Shown here in pieces: positions 25,671 through 35,682 of a DNA stretch of 64,000 nt. The notes beneath the pieces are model-generated. The model ran no database searches. It was not told where the DNA came from and saw nothing but the letters and a program-made list of their open reading frames with translations. The DNA is from an uncultured Bacilli bacterium (GTDB lineage Bacteria > Bacillota_I > Bacilli_A > RF39 > UBA660). The stretch covers positions 94,935-158,934 of the forward strand of contig CAKOOJ010000003.1 of the NCBI GenBank assembly GCA_934098385.1. The letters are read 5' to 3'. Position 1 is the stretch's first letter. The number at the start of each line of letters is the position of its first letter. Both the position numbers and the translations under genes were made by a program.

Positions 25671-28600
25671 ATTGTTTCTCTCTTATTCCTGTTGTTGATT
25701 TGGAAATTATTACTGCATGTTCTATCATTCTACAATTTTTCTTACCAAATGCTGATGAATATTTTTCATTTAAAAATTTAAAATTAGCATTATCACTTTT
25801 ACAATTTAATAAATTTAATATTTGTTTGATTATATTTTCTTTTTCTTCAATTGATAAACTAGCATATGCTTCATATTTTACAATATTTTTTAAATCATTT
25901 ACTAGATTTTTAAATAATACATATTCTTTTTCTATTTTGTTTACAAGGTAAGTTATTATATTTTCTAATTTTAACTCATAATCTTCAACATCTTTTATAT
26001 ATTTTTTATCCAATAATTTTTTTAAAGCATATTTATTTTCTATCATAAAACTTTTATCAATTTTTAATTCCAATGCATTACATACTTCAACTCTATCTGA
26101 TGCTCCTACCAAGTAACATATTTGATTATTCCAATTTAATAATGTAAAAAATGGTATTTTTTTGGAGTTAATAATTATATCATCTTTATTTTTTAGTTTA
26201 AATAAATTTTTATAATAATCTTTTACTATACTTTCATTTTTATTTACTAAATATATTGGGAAGCCAACTAATCTTTCTATTATTTTTTCATTTTTAATGA
26301 TTTTTGCATGAACTGCATATGATGGATTAATATTTGTATATGAACCATAGATATTTGTTGGCATATTATTTTTTAGAGGAACTCCTTTTTTTCCTTTTTT
26401 ATTTTTTGTTTCATCAAATAATTTGCCAGTTCTATATTCTACTTTTTTACTGATAATTATATCATTTCTATATAATGTATTTTCAACTTTTTTATTAAAA
26501 TCACATATATCAAATAATATTTCCCCAGTTTCTTTATTAATCATACTTTCTGATAATTTGTATACAATATTACTTAAATTCTCATCCAAACTATTAATTA
26601 CAAAGCCATATTTTAATTTGCTTTTTTTGCCTTCGTCTAATTCGATTATATTTCTATTTAGTTCTTTTACTATTTCAAAATTTATATTTTTTCTTAAATA
26701 TTTTTCTTTATATTCTCCTAGTACTGCTGCTAAATAAGCATCGTGAGCATGATGATAGTCATTTATTTCTCTAAATTTAAATAAATCGTATTTTTCTCTA
26801 TACATGTGAGATAATTCTGCTTTTAAATATATAACTTTTGTATTCTTATGATAGCTATTCAAAATATTTGCAACGTGTTTTGTTATTTGTCTTGTTTCTA
26901 CCAATTGTCTATTTATGAAACCTTGTATATCTTCTTCATTGTATTCATTTCTTACTAAATTATGAAATTTTTTAGCAGATATTAACTTATTCTTTTTTAA
27001 TTTTTTCCACCATTCTATCTGTTTATTATTTCTAAATTGTTTTGGCAAGATAAAGTTTGCCTTTTTATCTTGATTACATTCTCTTAAAACTAGTGCTTTA
27101 TTATCTATGGAATCATCTTTAATTAATGATCTTGGTATTATGTGATCTATTTCGTATAAAGATTGATTTTCTATATCTTCTAAATTAAGTGGAATTCCAG
27201 AATATAAACATTTTCCTTCTTGTATAAAGTATAAAAATAAGCGTTGACTAGTTATTTCATGTCCATCTAGTTCATGTTTTAATCGATTATAATCTTCGAT
27301 TTGATTTTTACATTCTTCATATAATTTTTTTAGATAATCTTTTCTAGTATCTTTTCTTTCTTTTTTATCTTCGTTTCTAGCCATTTCTATCATAATATTC
27401 TTGGGTTCGTAGCCAATATAATCAACTATTTCTTCAACTATTTTTAAAGATTGATAAATGCCTCTTTTTGTTGCTGGAGAAGTCGATAATTCTTTTACAA
27501 CGTTATAGTCTAATTTGTTTTTTTCCTGGTAGTTATTTAATTCTTTAATCATGTTTTGAAACTTATATTCATCATCATTAATAATTTGCATAAAGTTTTT
27601 ATCTGTCTCAAACATTAAATCACTAATAGATTTCGTAGTTTCAGTTTGTTTGTCTTTATAATATTTTGTTGTTAGTAATTTTTTTGATAGTCTTCCCCAT
27701 CCGGAATATTTTCTTGTTAAAATTTTCTTTATTTGATTTTCACTTAAATCTATATATTTGTTTCTAACTTTTTTTTCTAATATTTCTTTATCTTCAAATA
27801 TTGTTATCCATTCTATTATTTCTTCTGCATTATCCTCATTATAATTGGTATTTATAAATATGCCGTTTTCTCCAAAAAAATCTATATATGACTGCATATT
27901 ATTTGCAAATTTATTATCAGAAGAATAACCTATAATTTTTAAATCATCATACATTTCATATAAGCCTGATGAAATTAAATATTTTTTAAATTTTGTTTCT
28001 GTTAATGTACCATTAGTATTCATAAAGAATTCATCAATTATTTTATGTTGAATATTATTTAATATTTTCTCTCCGTTTATTTTAATTTGTTTTAATTCAT
28101 TCATTACTTTAAATTTTGAATATAGTATAGAATTATTTGTTAAAGCATTTTCATCAATTAAATATGTACAATGTGATATCATTCTTTTAATAAATTTTTC
28201 TGCAGTTTTTTCTTTGTTAATAACTTCATCAAAATTATATGGTGTTATTTTTACATTATTAACTTTTCTTTCCATCCAAGCATTACTACTTTTCTTTTCA
28301 TTTACTAAAGGACCTACATAATACGGAATTTTAAATTCTAATAATTTAACAATCTTATATGTTCCATCATCTAATTTATTTAATAAAAATGGATAAAATT
28401 TTCCTTGATTTTCTAATATTTTTATTAATTCATATTTATTTAATTGATATGGATATTTTCCATTATCTGTAGTTGTTATTCTAGGTAAAAAAGTACCATT
28501 CTCTAATCTGTTGATAACTTCTAATTGATATTTATTTATCAACTTATCTTCTAATTTAATTGTCTTATTATCGAATAATTTTTCTAATAATTTCTGTAGT

Positions 28601-29715
28601 TCTTTTTTAAATTCTTCATAATCTATTTTATTCGATGTATATTTTTCATATAAGCACATGTCTTTTTTTGTTCTAAATAGTTTGTCATATAATTTTCTAT
28701 CATTATTAAATAATTCTTTTAAAAATCTTAAATCTTTTTTATGTATTTCATAATAATCACACATTAATTCTGAAATATTTACATTTTCTTTACCTTTAAA
28801 TAATTTTTTTATAAATATACAATCAAATAATTCTTTTAGTGTGTCCAAAATTTCAATGTTATCACCTAATATTTCTACACATTTGTCATATTTATCTTCA
28901 TATTCAGTACCACTAAAACCAATTTCTAGTTTTTCGGTATTATCTATTGACAACAATTTTGTTATATTAGCTTTATTACCTACCATTAATTTTCCAAATT
29001 CAGTTGCAAAATTTTTGTTAATAATATCTTCTAAGCTTTCTTTTAACAAAACTTTAACATCATTTTTAGATGGGTTTAATAATATCTTTTCAATGCTAAA
29101 TAAATTAATTATGTCATTGTAATTTTCAGGTACGTTTAAATTAGGAAAATTGTTAACTATATATTCAAATAAATCTGTTAATTTGTCCATAATATTCAAA
29201 TTTTCTATATTAAAATTAGAATTTTGATACAAAAAGTTTCCCCTGTATTTAATAATGTGATGTATAGCTAAATATACTAATCTTATATCTTCTTTACTTT
29301 TATCATTTATAAGTTTATTTCTTAAATGATAAATTGTTTTATAATTGTTTTGATAGGCTTTAATTTCTTTTAGTTCTAAATTTTCTAATAATAATGTTTT
29401 ATTAATTTTGTCATTTTTATGATATTTTGATTCTTGTAATTTTACAAAGAAATTTTTATCAATTTTTTCTATTTCATATTTGAATTCTTCTTGTAATAAT
29501 TTTAATCTCTGTTTTCTTCTATCATATCTTCTTCTAGTACTTCTTTTAAGTCTTCTGTCAGCAGCAGTTTTTGCTTCTTCAAATAATCTTACGCCCCATA
29601 AAGCTTTATTTCCTTTTCTCATTATTTTTTGATTATCTGTTTCAACTACAGACCATCCAACAGATGTTGTACCAATATCTAATCCAATGTTGTATTCCTT
29701 TTTTTCATTTTTCAT
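25660..29715 (-). CDS. cas9: Cas9 endonuclease, type II-A
   Basis: 1351 residues, typical of II-A Cas9. Residues about 8-25 are RuvC-I (NIGLDIGTTSVGWSVV, catalytic Asp about 13). The Arg-rich bridge helix follows at about 53-75. RuvC-II IMIEMARNE is near 774-782, the HNH motif EIDHIIPRS near 854-862 (catalytic His about 857) with a later NKALVLRECNQDKK, and RuvC-III HHAHDAYLAAVLG near 985. All catalytic residues are present, so it should cut DNA. AGGAGG is eight bases before the ATG at 29715. It is the first gene of cas9-cas1-cas2-csn2. Upstream sequence overlaps the divergent tracrRNA promoter. Confidence 0.97.
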   Translation of the reverse strand: MKNEKKEYNIGLDIGTTSVGWSVVETDNQKIMRKGNKALWGVRLFEEAKTAADRRLKRSTRRRYDRRKQRLKLLQEEFKYEIEKIDKNFFVKLQESKYHKNDKINKTLLLENLELKEIKAYQNNYKTIYHLRNKLINDKSKEDIRLVYLAIHHIIKYRGNFLYQNSNFNIENLNIMDKLTDLFEYIVNNFPNLNVPENYNDIINLFSIEKILLNPSKNDVKVLLKESLEDIINKNFATEFGKLMVGNKANITKLLSIDNTEKLEIGFSGTEYEDKYDKCVEILGDNIEILDTLKELFDCIFIKKLFKGKENVNISELMCDYYEIHKKDLRFLKELFNNDRKLYDKLFRTKKDMCLYEKYTSNKIDYEEFKKELQKLLEKLFDNKTIKLEDKLINKYQLEVINRLENGTFLPRITTTDNGKYPYQLNKYELIKILENQGKFYPFLLNKLDDGTYKIVKLLEFKIPYYVGPLVNEKKSSNAWMERKVNNVKITPYNFDEVINKEKTAEKFIKRMISHCTYLIDENALTNNSILYSKFKVMNELKQIKINGEKILNNIQHKIIDEFFMNTNGTLTETKFKKYLISSGLYEMYDDLKIIGYSSDNKFANNMQSYIDFFGENGIFINTNYNEDNAEEIIEWITIFEDKEILEKKVRNKYIDLSENQIKKILTRKYSGWGRLSKKLLTTKYYKDKQTETTKSISDLMFETDKNFMQIINDDEYKFQNMIKELNNYQEKNKLDYNVVKELSTSPATKRGIYQSLKIVEEIVDYIGYEPKNIMIEMARNEDKKERKDTRKDYLKKLYEECKNQIEDYNRLKHELDGHEITSQRLFLYFIQEGKCLYSGIPLNLEDIENQSLYEIDHIIPRSLIKDDSIDNKALVLRECNQDKKANFILPKQFRNNKQIEWWKKLKKNKLISAKKFHNLVRNEYNEEDIQGFINRQLVETRQITKHVANILNSYHKNTKVIYLKAELSHMYREKYDLFKFREINDYHHAHDAYLAAVLGEYKEKYLRKNINFEIVKELNRNIIELDEGKKSKLKYGFVINSLDENLSNIVYKLSESMINKETGEILFDICDFNKKVENTLYRNDIIISKKVEYRTGKLFDETKNKKGKKGVPLKNNMPTNIYGSYTNINPSYAVHAKIIKNEKIIERLVGFPIYLVNKNESIVKDYYKNLFKLKNKDDIIINSKKIPFFTLLNWNNQICYLVGASDRVEVCNALELKIDKSFMIENKYALKKLLDKKYIKDVEDYELKLENIITYLVNKIEKEYVLFKNLVNDLKNIVKYEAYASLSIEEKENIIKQILNLLNCKSDNANFKFLNEKYSSAFGKKNCRMIEHAVIISKSTTGIREKQYEF

Positions 29716-29743
29716 TTGACATACCTCCTAATAATGTGATACT
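29716..29743 (+). promoter_or_regulatory. tracrRNA promoter
   Basis: TTGACA (29716-29721), 16-base spacer, GATACT (29738-29743) with a TG dinucleotide one base upstream as in an extended -10. Predicted start is near 29750, at the anti-repeat. The -35 directly abuts the cas9 start codon. Confidence 0.7.
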
Positions 29744-29749
29744 ATTATA
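29737..29749 (-). promoter_or_regulatory. candidate cas9 promoter -10 region
   Basis: TATAAT on the minus strand at 29749-29744 would give a start near 29737 and a 22-base leader holding AGGAGG. It overlaps the tracrRNA -10. Its -35 would fall inside the tracrRNA anti-repeat and matches the consensus poorly, so the call is moderate. Confidence 0.45.
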
Positions 29750-29751
29750 TT

Positions 29752-29844
29752 GTCTTAATACCATTTAAGATGACATAGAGAGTTAAAATAAAGGTTTTAC
29801 CCTAAATGCTTACTCTTGTAAGATACTGCTTAGGCAGTTTTTTT
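29752..29844 (+). ncRNA. tracrRNA
   Basis: The anti-repeat (29757-29789) is identical to the reverse complement of the CRISPR repeat over 23 bases, then has a GAGU bulge and a UAAAAU lower stem, as in Streptococcus II-A duplexes. Downstream are a GGU/ACC nexus-like hairpin, a CUUAC/GUAAG hairpin and an ACUGC/GCAGU hairpin with a U7 run that ends the RNA. It would pair with crRNA for RNase III processing and Cas9 loading. Transcribed divergently from cas9. Confidence 0.93.
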
Positions 29845-29925
29845 ATATCTTTTATATAACGACACATTATAGTATCAAGTAGTTTCATTATATAATATAT
29901 TTTTCATACTTTCAATTATTTTTTA

Positions 29926-29956
29926 ATAAAAAAAGTGTTCACAAATTATAAACACT
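29926..29956 (-). terminator. terminator of the SWIM-domain gene
   Basis: AGTGTT/AACACT stem followed by a T7 run on the minus strand; it ends the gene at 29962-30936 before the CRISPR region. Confidence 0.7.
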
Positions 29957-29961
29957 ATATT

Positions 29962-30936
29962 TTAATCAATATCATCATAGTAGTAATCATTTTCGTTCAA
30001 TTCTCTATCACACTTTGATGCAAAATTCCAAGGATTATATCTTCCTTCTCTAACTAAATTTTTTTCAAAATCTTCTAATTCTAATGCTTTCATTTCTTTT
30101 TCTAAATTCTCTTGTGTTTGTTCATCTAAACTATCATAATATGCATATCCAGTCTTTTTCTTTTCTTTTGTAGTATTTATAATTTCGTTATTCTCATAAG
30201 CTTGATCAGGTTCATCATTAATATATTTATTTTTTATACTTTCATATTTATTTCTTAATTCATTCTTTTTTTCATGATAATTGTCCATTTCATTATAACA
30301 TGCTTGTTCAATGACTTTTATTAAATTAGTTTTATAAAATAAAAATTTTCTTTTCATATTATCAATTAATGTTATAGTTGTTTCTATACCATAAGTATTA
30401 TTTAATTTATCAATATTAGAATTATAATATGCTATATCTTTATTTAACAATTCTATGTTACATTCAATATTAAAGTCTTTTAAATATTTCATGTATTTAT
30501 TATATAATTCTTCTATATTATTTTTAAATTCAGTTAATGTTTTATTATTGTATTTTAATTCTTCTATTAATATACTTTTATTATCTGATCCTTTATCTTT
30601 ATAGATAACAGCATATATGTGTTTGCAGTAATTATCATCTTTATAATACGGACAAGTGCAAGTAGCAGTTAATTTATTGTTATTTTCATATTCTACTATT
30701 ACTTTATATTTTGAAGTGCCTTGTACATTAGCTTCTATTTTATTATCATTATATACTAAGTCCGATACTTTATTTTTAAAATAATATTCTCTTCCTTTAT
30801 AACGTATTTGTGATTTAAATATATTATCATATGTTGTTTCATTAAAATAATTATCTCTTAATTCAATATAATTTAATTTTTTTATTAATCTATCATACTT
30901 ATTAATTATTCTAGCTAATCTAATTGCATAAAACAT
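29962..30936 (-). CDS. SWIM zinc-finger domain protein
   Basis: 324 residues from the ATG at 30936 (AAGGTGA upstream). Residues about 90-115 contain CTCPYYKDDNYCKHIYAV, the C-x-C-x(n)-C-x-H SWIM zinc motif preceded by a beta strand (YKVIVEYENNNKLTATCTC). The rest is helical and Lys/Asn/Glu-rich. SWIM domains bind nucleic acid or protein and in bacteria often accompany SNF2 helicases, but none is adjacent. Conserved C-terminal stretch NPWNFASKCDRE. Single-gene unit with its own terminator. Role unknown. Confidence 0.7.
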   Translation of the reverse strand: MFYAIRLARIINKYDRLIKKLNYIELRDNYFNETTYDNIFKSQIRYKGREYYFKNKVSDLVYNDNKIEANVQGTSKYKVIVEYENNNKLTATCTCPYYKDDNYCKHIYAVIYKDKGSDNKSILIEELKYNNKTLTEFKNNIEELYNKYMKYLKDFNIECNIELLNKDIAYYNSNIDKLNNTYGIETTITLIDNMKRKFLFYKTNLIKVIEQACYNEMDNYHEKKNELRNKYESIKNKYINDEPDQAYENNEIINTTKEKKKTGYAYYDSLDEQTQENLEKEMKALELEDFEKNLVREGRYNPWNFASKCDRELNENDYYYDDID

Positions 30937-30965
30937 ACTTTCACCTTCTAAAAACATTATATCAT

Positions 30966-30991
30966 TAAATTAAAAAAGATACATTAACTGT
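30966..30991 (-). terminator. terminator of the DUF898 gene
   Basis: GGTACA/TGTATC stem (one wobble) with a five-base loop, followed by a T6 run on the minus strand. Confidence 0.65.
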
Positions 30992-30994
30992 ACC

Positions 30995-32491
30995 TTAATT
31001 TATTAAAGAACCATAACATAATCCATCTTTATATTTAAATCCATTTGGACATTCATTACTTGATGGCTTATTTTCGTAATCATTTACACAATTTTCATCT
31101 GTTAAATAGTTTGTTTCATCACATCCAGGATAATAACATTTACCATCTATTTCATTTAAATATCCACATGATCCTGGAGATACGTAGCTGTTTTTATCAT
31201 AACAATCTCCATCAATATAAACTGCATTATTTGAACATTTATTATTTTCAACTACTTTTGTTGTTGTTATAGGTTTAGTAGTTTTAGAATTTACTTCATT
31301 ACTAGAATTATCTGTTTTAATCTTAGTAGATTTTATTGGTGTAGATTCACTTGTCCAATTTATCACGTCAGAATTTTTTTCTTTTTCACCATAAAGATAA
31401 AAGTCGTTACTTGTATTGTATTTTTCATATGAAATCATTATTTTGTTATTTAGTTCATTTTCCGTTAAATAATTTAGTATTTTTATAATATCTTTTTCAG
31501 CACTATTAAAATCTATATCATTTGTTGTTGATAACATTATTAATAGCCCTTCTTTTTTGCATTCTATTATATTATCTTCATAATTATCTTTAACATAATC
31601 TTTTATATTATTTAATGAATTTTTATTTATGCATGAAGTATCATATTTTACTGGTTCAAGATTATCATCTTTATTGTTAATTTTATTTGAAATATTTTCA
31701 AATATATTTTTATCTATTTTAATATTAGGTATTATTAGTACAATTAAGACTACTAAAACTATTATTAATATCGGAGATAATATGTATGGTAATTTTGATT
31801 CTTTTTCTACTACTTCATCTTTTAATTTAATATGAGTATTTTTTATTTTCCAGCCATATACTTTCATTGGAAGCCATATCCCATATATTCCGAATGTTAT
31901 AATTGTTAATAAATACCACAATAGATAATGGCCTATTAAACTTATAGATTTTCCATTAAAGACAATTCTTTTTTTATTAATAATTGTATGATTTGCAATC
32001 CATTTGTATTTATAACATACTGCAAATGGGAATAATAATCCTAAAGATAATAAACTTACTAAGTAGGTAAATATATTTACTCCTATTATACCTAATATTT
32101 TTCCATCAAAATAACTTTCACCTACGATTAAATCTTCATCTTCAAAATGTGTATTTGATGCTATCCATTTTTCCATATTAAGTGGAACCCATATGTAATA
32201 TATACCTAATGTAATTATTGTAAATAAAATCCATTTAAATCTTAATACAAAAAGACTTGTTCCTTTTCCTTCAAATTTTAATCTTTTACCATTATATACA
32301 GTGTGGTTGATTTGATATTCCAATAATATTTTGTCAGCCCATGGTTTTGCAATTCCTATACTTACTAAACTTATAAGAAGTGCCAATATTTTATATCCTA
32401 AATATTCTATAAATTTTCCATCAAAGTAGGAATCTGTCCTGATAACCTTTTCTACTTTTACCTCATCAAAATTTTTTTCGTTGTTTTCCAT
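30995..32491 (-). CDS. DUF898 (YjgN-like) membrane protein with Cys-rich C-terminal domain
   Basis: 498 residues. Two tandem DUF898-like units (about 20-120 and 120-220), each with SYFDGK(F/I), two hydrophobic helices and an x-x-G-I-Y-x-I-W-x-P-(L/M) motif; a further helix (about 232-252) leads to an extracytoplasmic region. That region has a domain of about 100 residues, a Thr-rich linker and a C-terminal Cys-rich tail (CSNNAVYIDGDCYDK, GYLNEIDGKCYYPGC, CPNGFKYKDGLCYG), likely disulfide-linked. Function of DUF898 proteins is unknown. AGGAGGAG precedes the start. Confidence 0.7.
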   Translation of the reverse strand: MENNEKNFDEVKVEKVIRTDSYFDGKFIEYLGYKILALLISLVSIGIAKPWADKILLEYQINHTVYNGKRLKFEGKGTSLFVLRFKWILFTIITLGIYYIWVPLNMEKWIASNTHFEDEDLIVGESYFDGKILGIIGVNIFTYLVSLLSLGLLFPFAVCYKYKWIANHTIINKKRIVFNGKSISLIGHYLLWYLLTIITFGIYGIWLPMKVYGWKIKNTHIKLKDEVVEKESKLPYILSPILIIVLVVLIVLIIPNIKIDKNIFENISNKINNKDDNLEPVKYDTSCINKNSLNNIKDYVKDNYEDNIIECKKEGLLIMLSTTNDIDFNSAEKDIIKILNYLTENELNNKIMISYEKYNTSNDFYLYGEKEKNSDVINWTSESTPIKSTKIKTDNSSNEVNSKTTKPITTTKVVENNKCSNNAVYIDGDCYDKNSYVSPGSCGYLNEIDGKCYYPGCDETNYLTDENCVNDYENKPSSNECPNGFKYKDGLCYGSLIN

Positions 32492-32554
32492 TTACTCCTC
32501 CTATTATAATCATACTAAAAAAAATATAATTTTTATATGCCATTTATATTTTTT

Positions 32555-32752
32555 CTATTTCTTTTCATTTTTTGATATAGATGCAACTGAAATAATTATT
32601 CCTAATAAATTTAATCCTACACTTACTCCTAGTAATAATCCTGATATGAAATCATTAAGATTAGTATAATTTTTACTTAAATAACTTTGTAAAAAATATA
32701 ATACCTCACCTACTATTATCAATATAATTCCTATTTTTGTTTGTTTTTTCAT
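32555..32752 (-). CDS. small two-helix membrane protein
   Basis: 65 residues, two hydrophobic helices (about 6-24 and 34-58) with charged ends. No family recognised. It lies about 60 bases upstream of the DUF898 gene in the same orientation and may share its transcript. Confidence 0.5.
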   Translation of the reverse strand: MKKQTKIGIILIIVGEVLYFLQSYLSKNYTNLNDFISGLLLGVSVGLNLLGIIISVASISKNEKK

Positions 32753-32797
32753 ATATATTCTCCTTAAATTAATTATATCTTACTAAAATAAAAAATA

Positions 32798-32992
32798 CTA
32801 GAATTTTCTAGTATTATTTGAAAGAGTTTTTCTTTTTATATCATTTTCATTTTCTAACATATCTAGTTCTCTTTCTTTAAGTTCATTTTGTTTTTCAATA
32901 GCTATTGCAAGTCTTTTCATTACTTCAGTACTTTTATTAAGTCTATCTATTGAATGTTTTAAACTCATCATTACATCTGTTTCGTATGACAT
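32798..32992 (-). CDS. small coiled-coil hypothetical protein
   Basis: 64 residues, nearly all helical with heptad pattern (MMSLKHSIDRLNKSTEVMKR, EKQNELKERELDMLEN). AGGGGGA precedes the ATG. Cytoplasmic. Function unknown. Confidence 0.5.
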   Translation of the reverse strand: MSYETDVMMSLKHSIDRLNKSTEVMKRLAIAIEKQNELKERELDMLENENDIKRKTLSNNTRKF

Positions 32993-33088
32993 ATAAAATC
33001 CCCCTTTGGTAAGATGTATTATAGCATAAGTTTTAGTGATGTCAAGAAAATATTTATTAAAGAAAAAAGAACTAGTAAATACTAATTC

Positions 33089-33865
33089 TTATGAACCTGC
33101 ACTCGTATATTTTTTTATGCCTTTTTTAAATAAATATAGAGATGGTATAAGATATAATAAAACTAATAGAGGTGTAAAACAATATAATTTATTATTACTT
33201 TTACCTACTAAATATAGTAATGGATAATAATTTATACATGCATATGGAATAAGATAAGTAAATATAAATCTAAAATACTTATTAAATATTCCTATTGGAT
33301 ATTGTGCTACATGTTTTCCACCATCTGTAAATAAATTTCTAACTTCTAAACCTTGTACTGTAATAAAACAATAAGAAGCCATAATTAAGAATATAGAAAA
33401 GAATATAAAACTAGAAGACAATAACATTAAAATTAGAGTTATTAATTTTAAAATATTAAAATTTATATTTAAATTTATTAAAGATATAAATAGTATTACA
33501 ATAGCTTGTATTATTCTTGATATTTTAACAAAGTTTATTTCTGATGCGATACTTTGTATTAATATACTTTGTGGTCTTAGAAGTATTCTATCAAAAGTTC
33601 CATTTATAATTAAATTATCAAATTGATCTATTCCTCTTGCGAAAGCTTCATTCATACTAAAACCGAATTGTACTATGCTAAAGCATAATAATACTTCATA
33701 TAAAGTAAATCCTTTTATATTATTAAATTTTGTAAATAAAGCAATAATTATAAAATAATATGTAAATACTACAAATATTTGTGATATAAATCCTATTATG
33801 AATGATTTTTTATATTCTAATAAAGATGTTAAATGCATTTTAAATAAACTAAAATATATTTTCAT
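33089..33865 (-). CDS. ABC-2 type exporter permease, subunit 2
   Basis: 258 residues with six predicted membrane helices. Motifs FNNIKGFTLYEVLLCFS and NGTFDRILLRPQS fit the ABC-2 family (COG3694-type) permeases that pair with a second permease and a Ysx/Nat-like ATPase. Its ATG at 33865 abuts the previous permease's stop, so the three genes are one operon. Likely exports a drug, peptide or lipid; substrate unknown. Confidence 0.78.
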   Translation of the reverse strand: MKIYFSLFKMHLTSLLEYKKSFIIGFISQIFVVFTYYFIIIALFTKFNNIKGFTLYEVLLCFSIVQFGFSMNEAFARGIDQFDNLIINGTFDRILLRPQSILIQSIASEINFVKISRIIQAIVILFISLINLNINFNILKLITLILMLLSSSFIFFSIFLIMASYCFITVQGLEVRNLFTDGGKHVAQYPIGIFNKYFRFIFTYLIPYACINYYPLLYLVGKSNNKLYCFTPLLVLLYLIPSLYLFKKGIKKYTSAGS

Positions 33866-34671
33866 TATCCACCTTGTACTATTACTTTCTTTGATATATT
33901 ATTTGTTAATTTATTGCCTATTATTAATAAAACTATTAACCATATTATTGCACCTATTAAATTTGGTAAAATATTTGTTATATTAAAATTTCCTGAATAT
34001 ATTCTAAATGGTAAATCAGCTATATATCTAAATGGTAATAAGTTTGATATAATTCTTAAAAATTTAGGAAAGAATGCAATTGGTATTGTTCCACCTGCAA
34101 ATATTTCTCCTATTACCATAAATAGTGTAATTATTCCTTTTTCATCTAAAGTATAAAATATTAATAAATGATAAATCATTGTAAATGCATTAATTAATAA
34201 ACTAGATATTATCATAAATATTATAAATAATATAACTGAATTAATTGAATTTGGTAATGTTAAATTATAAGGTTTTGGTAAGAAGAATGCTATTAGAATA
34301 ACTAATGGACTTCTTAGAATTACTGCAGATAATCTATCTCCGTACATTGATGAAAACCATTTTTTATAAAAATTTATTGGTCTTATAAATTCATAAGATA
34401 TGTTACCATTTTTTATTAAGTTTATTAAATTTTTATCTTTGTACCAAGTATATACTAATGCAAAGAAAGCTTGATTTAACCATAAATAATTTATTAATTC
34501 ATTTAAATTCATGGGTAATTTTGTATTATTTGTTGAAGAATAAAATGCTAGATAGACTGAAATAAATACAAATCCAAAAAAGAATTGAGTACATATTCCA
34601 GCTATTGCTGCTTTTCTATATTGTATACTATTTATAAATCTTAGTTTAAATAAAGATATATATGTTTTCAT
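33865..34671 (-). CDS. ABC-2 type exporter permease, subunit 1
   Basis: 268 residues with six membrane helices and the stretch NLIKNGNISYEFIRPINFYK, equivalent to the amphipathic segment of COG4587-type ABC-2 permeases. It overlaps the ATPase gene by four bases. Partner of the permease at 33089-33865. Confidence 0.78.
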   Translation of the reverse strand: MKTYISLFKLRFINSIQYRKAAIAGICTQFFFGFVFISVYLAFYSSTNNTKLPMNLNELINYLWLNQAFFALVYTWYKDKNLINLIKNGNISYEFIRPINFYKKWFSSMYGDRLSAVILRSPLVILIAFFLPKPYNLTLPNSINSVILFIIFMIISSLLINAFTMIYHLLIFYTLDEKGIITLFMVIGEIFAGGTIPIAFFPKFLRIISNLLPFRYIADLPFRIYSGNFNITNILPNLIGAIIWLIVLLIIGNKLTNNISKKVIVQGG

Positions 34672-35651
34672 ATTTCACAATCTTTATATAATTTTAATAT
34701 TATATTATCTATGTTTTCATTTTCTATTTCTATATCTTTTATATCTATTAAATTAGATAAATATTTTAAGAAGTTAGATATGGATAAAAGGTTTGTATCT
34801 AATATAAAATTATATCCATAATCTTTTTTTGTTTGTTTTATTATTCCTTTTTTATTTAATTTATTAAGTTTATTTTTTGTAATTATTTGTATTTCTTTTG
34901 TATTATCATATTTCTCTTTTAATTTTTTTATATTTCCATCATATAATATTCGTCCTTTTCCAATAAGTATAATTCTTTTTGCAAGTGCTTCGATATCACT
35001 CATATCGTGCGTTGTTAATATAATAGTTGTATTCATTTCCTTATTGATTTTTTTGATAAAATTTCTTACATTTATTTTGCTTTCGGCATCAAGTCCTATA
35101 GTAGGTTCATCTAAAAACAATATGGATGGTTTATGAATAAGTGAAGCAGCAATTTCACAGCGCATCCTTTGACCTAGACTAAGTTGTCTAACAGGAATAT
35201 TAACTATATTTTTTAAGTCTAATAATTCTATTAGTTGTTCCCTAGTTTTATTAAATTCAGATTCATCTAATTTATATATATCTTTTAATAAATCAAATGT
35301 ATCTGATGCAGGAATGTCCCACCATAACTGGCTTCGTTGTCCAAATACTACACCGATATTACTAACATATTTGATTCTGTCTTTAGATGGTGATAATCCG
35401 TTAATGTTAATAGTACCTTCGTCTGGTGTAAGAATTCCACTAAGCATTTTTATGGTAGTACTTTTTCCTGCTCCATTAGGTCCAATGTATCCAATAATTT
35501 CCCCTTTTTCTATTTCAAAAGAGACATCTTTGACTGCTTCTATATAGATGTAATTTCTTTTGAAAAATGATTTTAAAGATGCTTTTAATCCAGATTGACG
35601 TTTGGCAACTTTAAAAGTTTTTGATATGTGGTTTACATTGATGAATGACAT
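34668..35651 (-). CDS. ABC transporter ATPase (multidrug/antimicrobial exporter type)
   Basis: 327 residues. Walker A GPNGAGKST (about 55-63), Q-loop in VVFGQRSQL, signature LSLGQRMRCEIAASL, Walker B PSILFLDEPTIGLD, H-loop LTTHDMSDIE. A C-terminal extension of about 90 residues is typical of COG4586 ATPases. Together with the two permeases it forms a three-gene ABC-2 exporter. Upstream leader contains a terminator-like hairpin. Confidence 0.9.
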   Translation of the reverse strand: MSFINVNHISKTFKVAKRQSGLKASLKSFFKRNYIYIEAVKDVSFEIEKGEIIGYIGPNGAGKSTTIKMLSGILTPDEGTININGLSPSKDRIKYVSNIGVVFGQRSQLWWDIPASDTFDLLKDIYKLDESEFNKTREQLIELLDLKNIVNIPVRQLSLGQRMRCEIAASLIHKPSILFLDEPTIGLDAESKINVRNFIKKINKEMNTTIILTTHDMSDIEALAKRIILIGKGRILYDGNIKKLKEKYDNTKEIQIITKNKLNKLNKKGIIKQTKKDYGYNFILDTNLLSISNFLKYLSNLIDIKDIEIENENIDNIILKLYKDCEI

Positions 35652-35682
35652 TTTTATCTACACTCCTTTCAACGCAAAAAAA

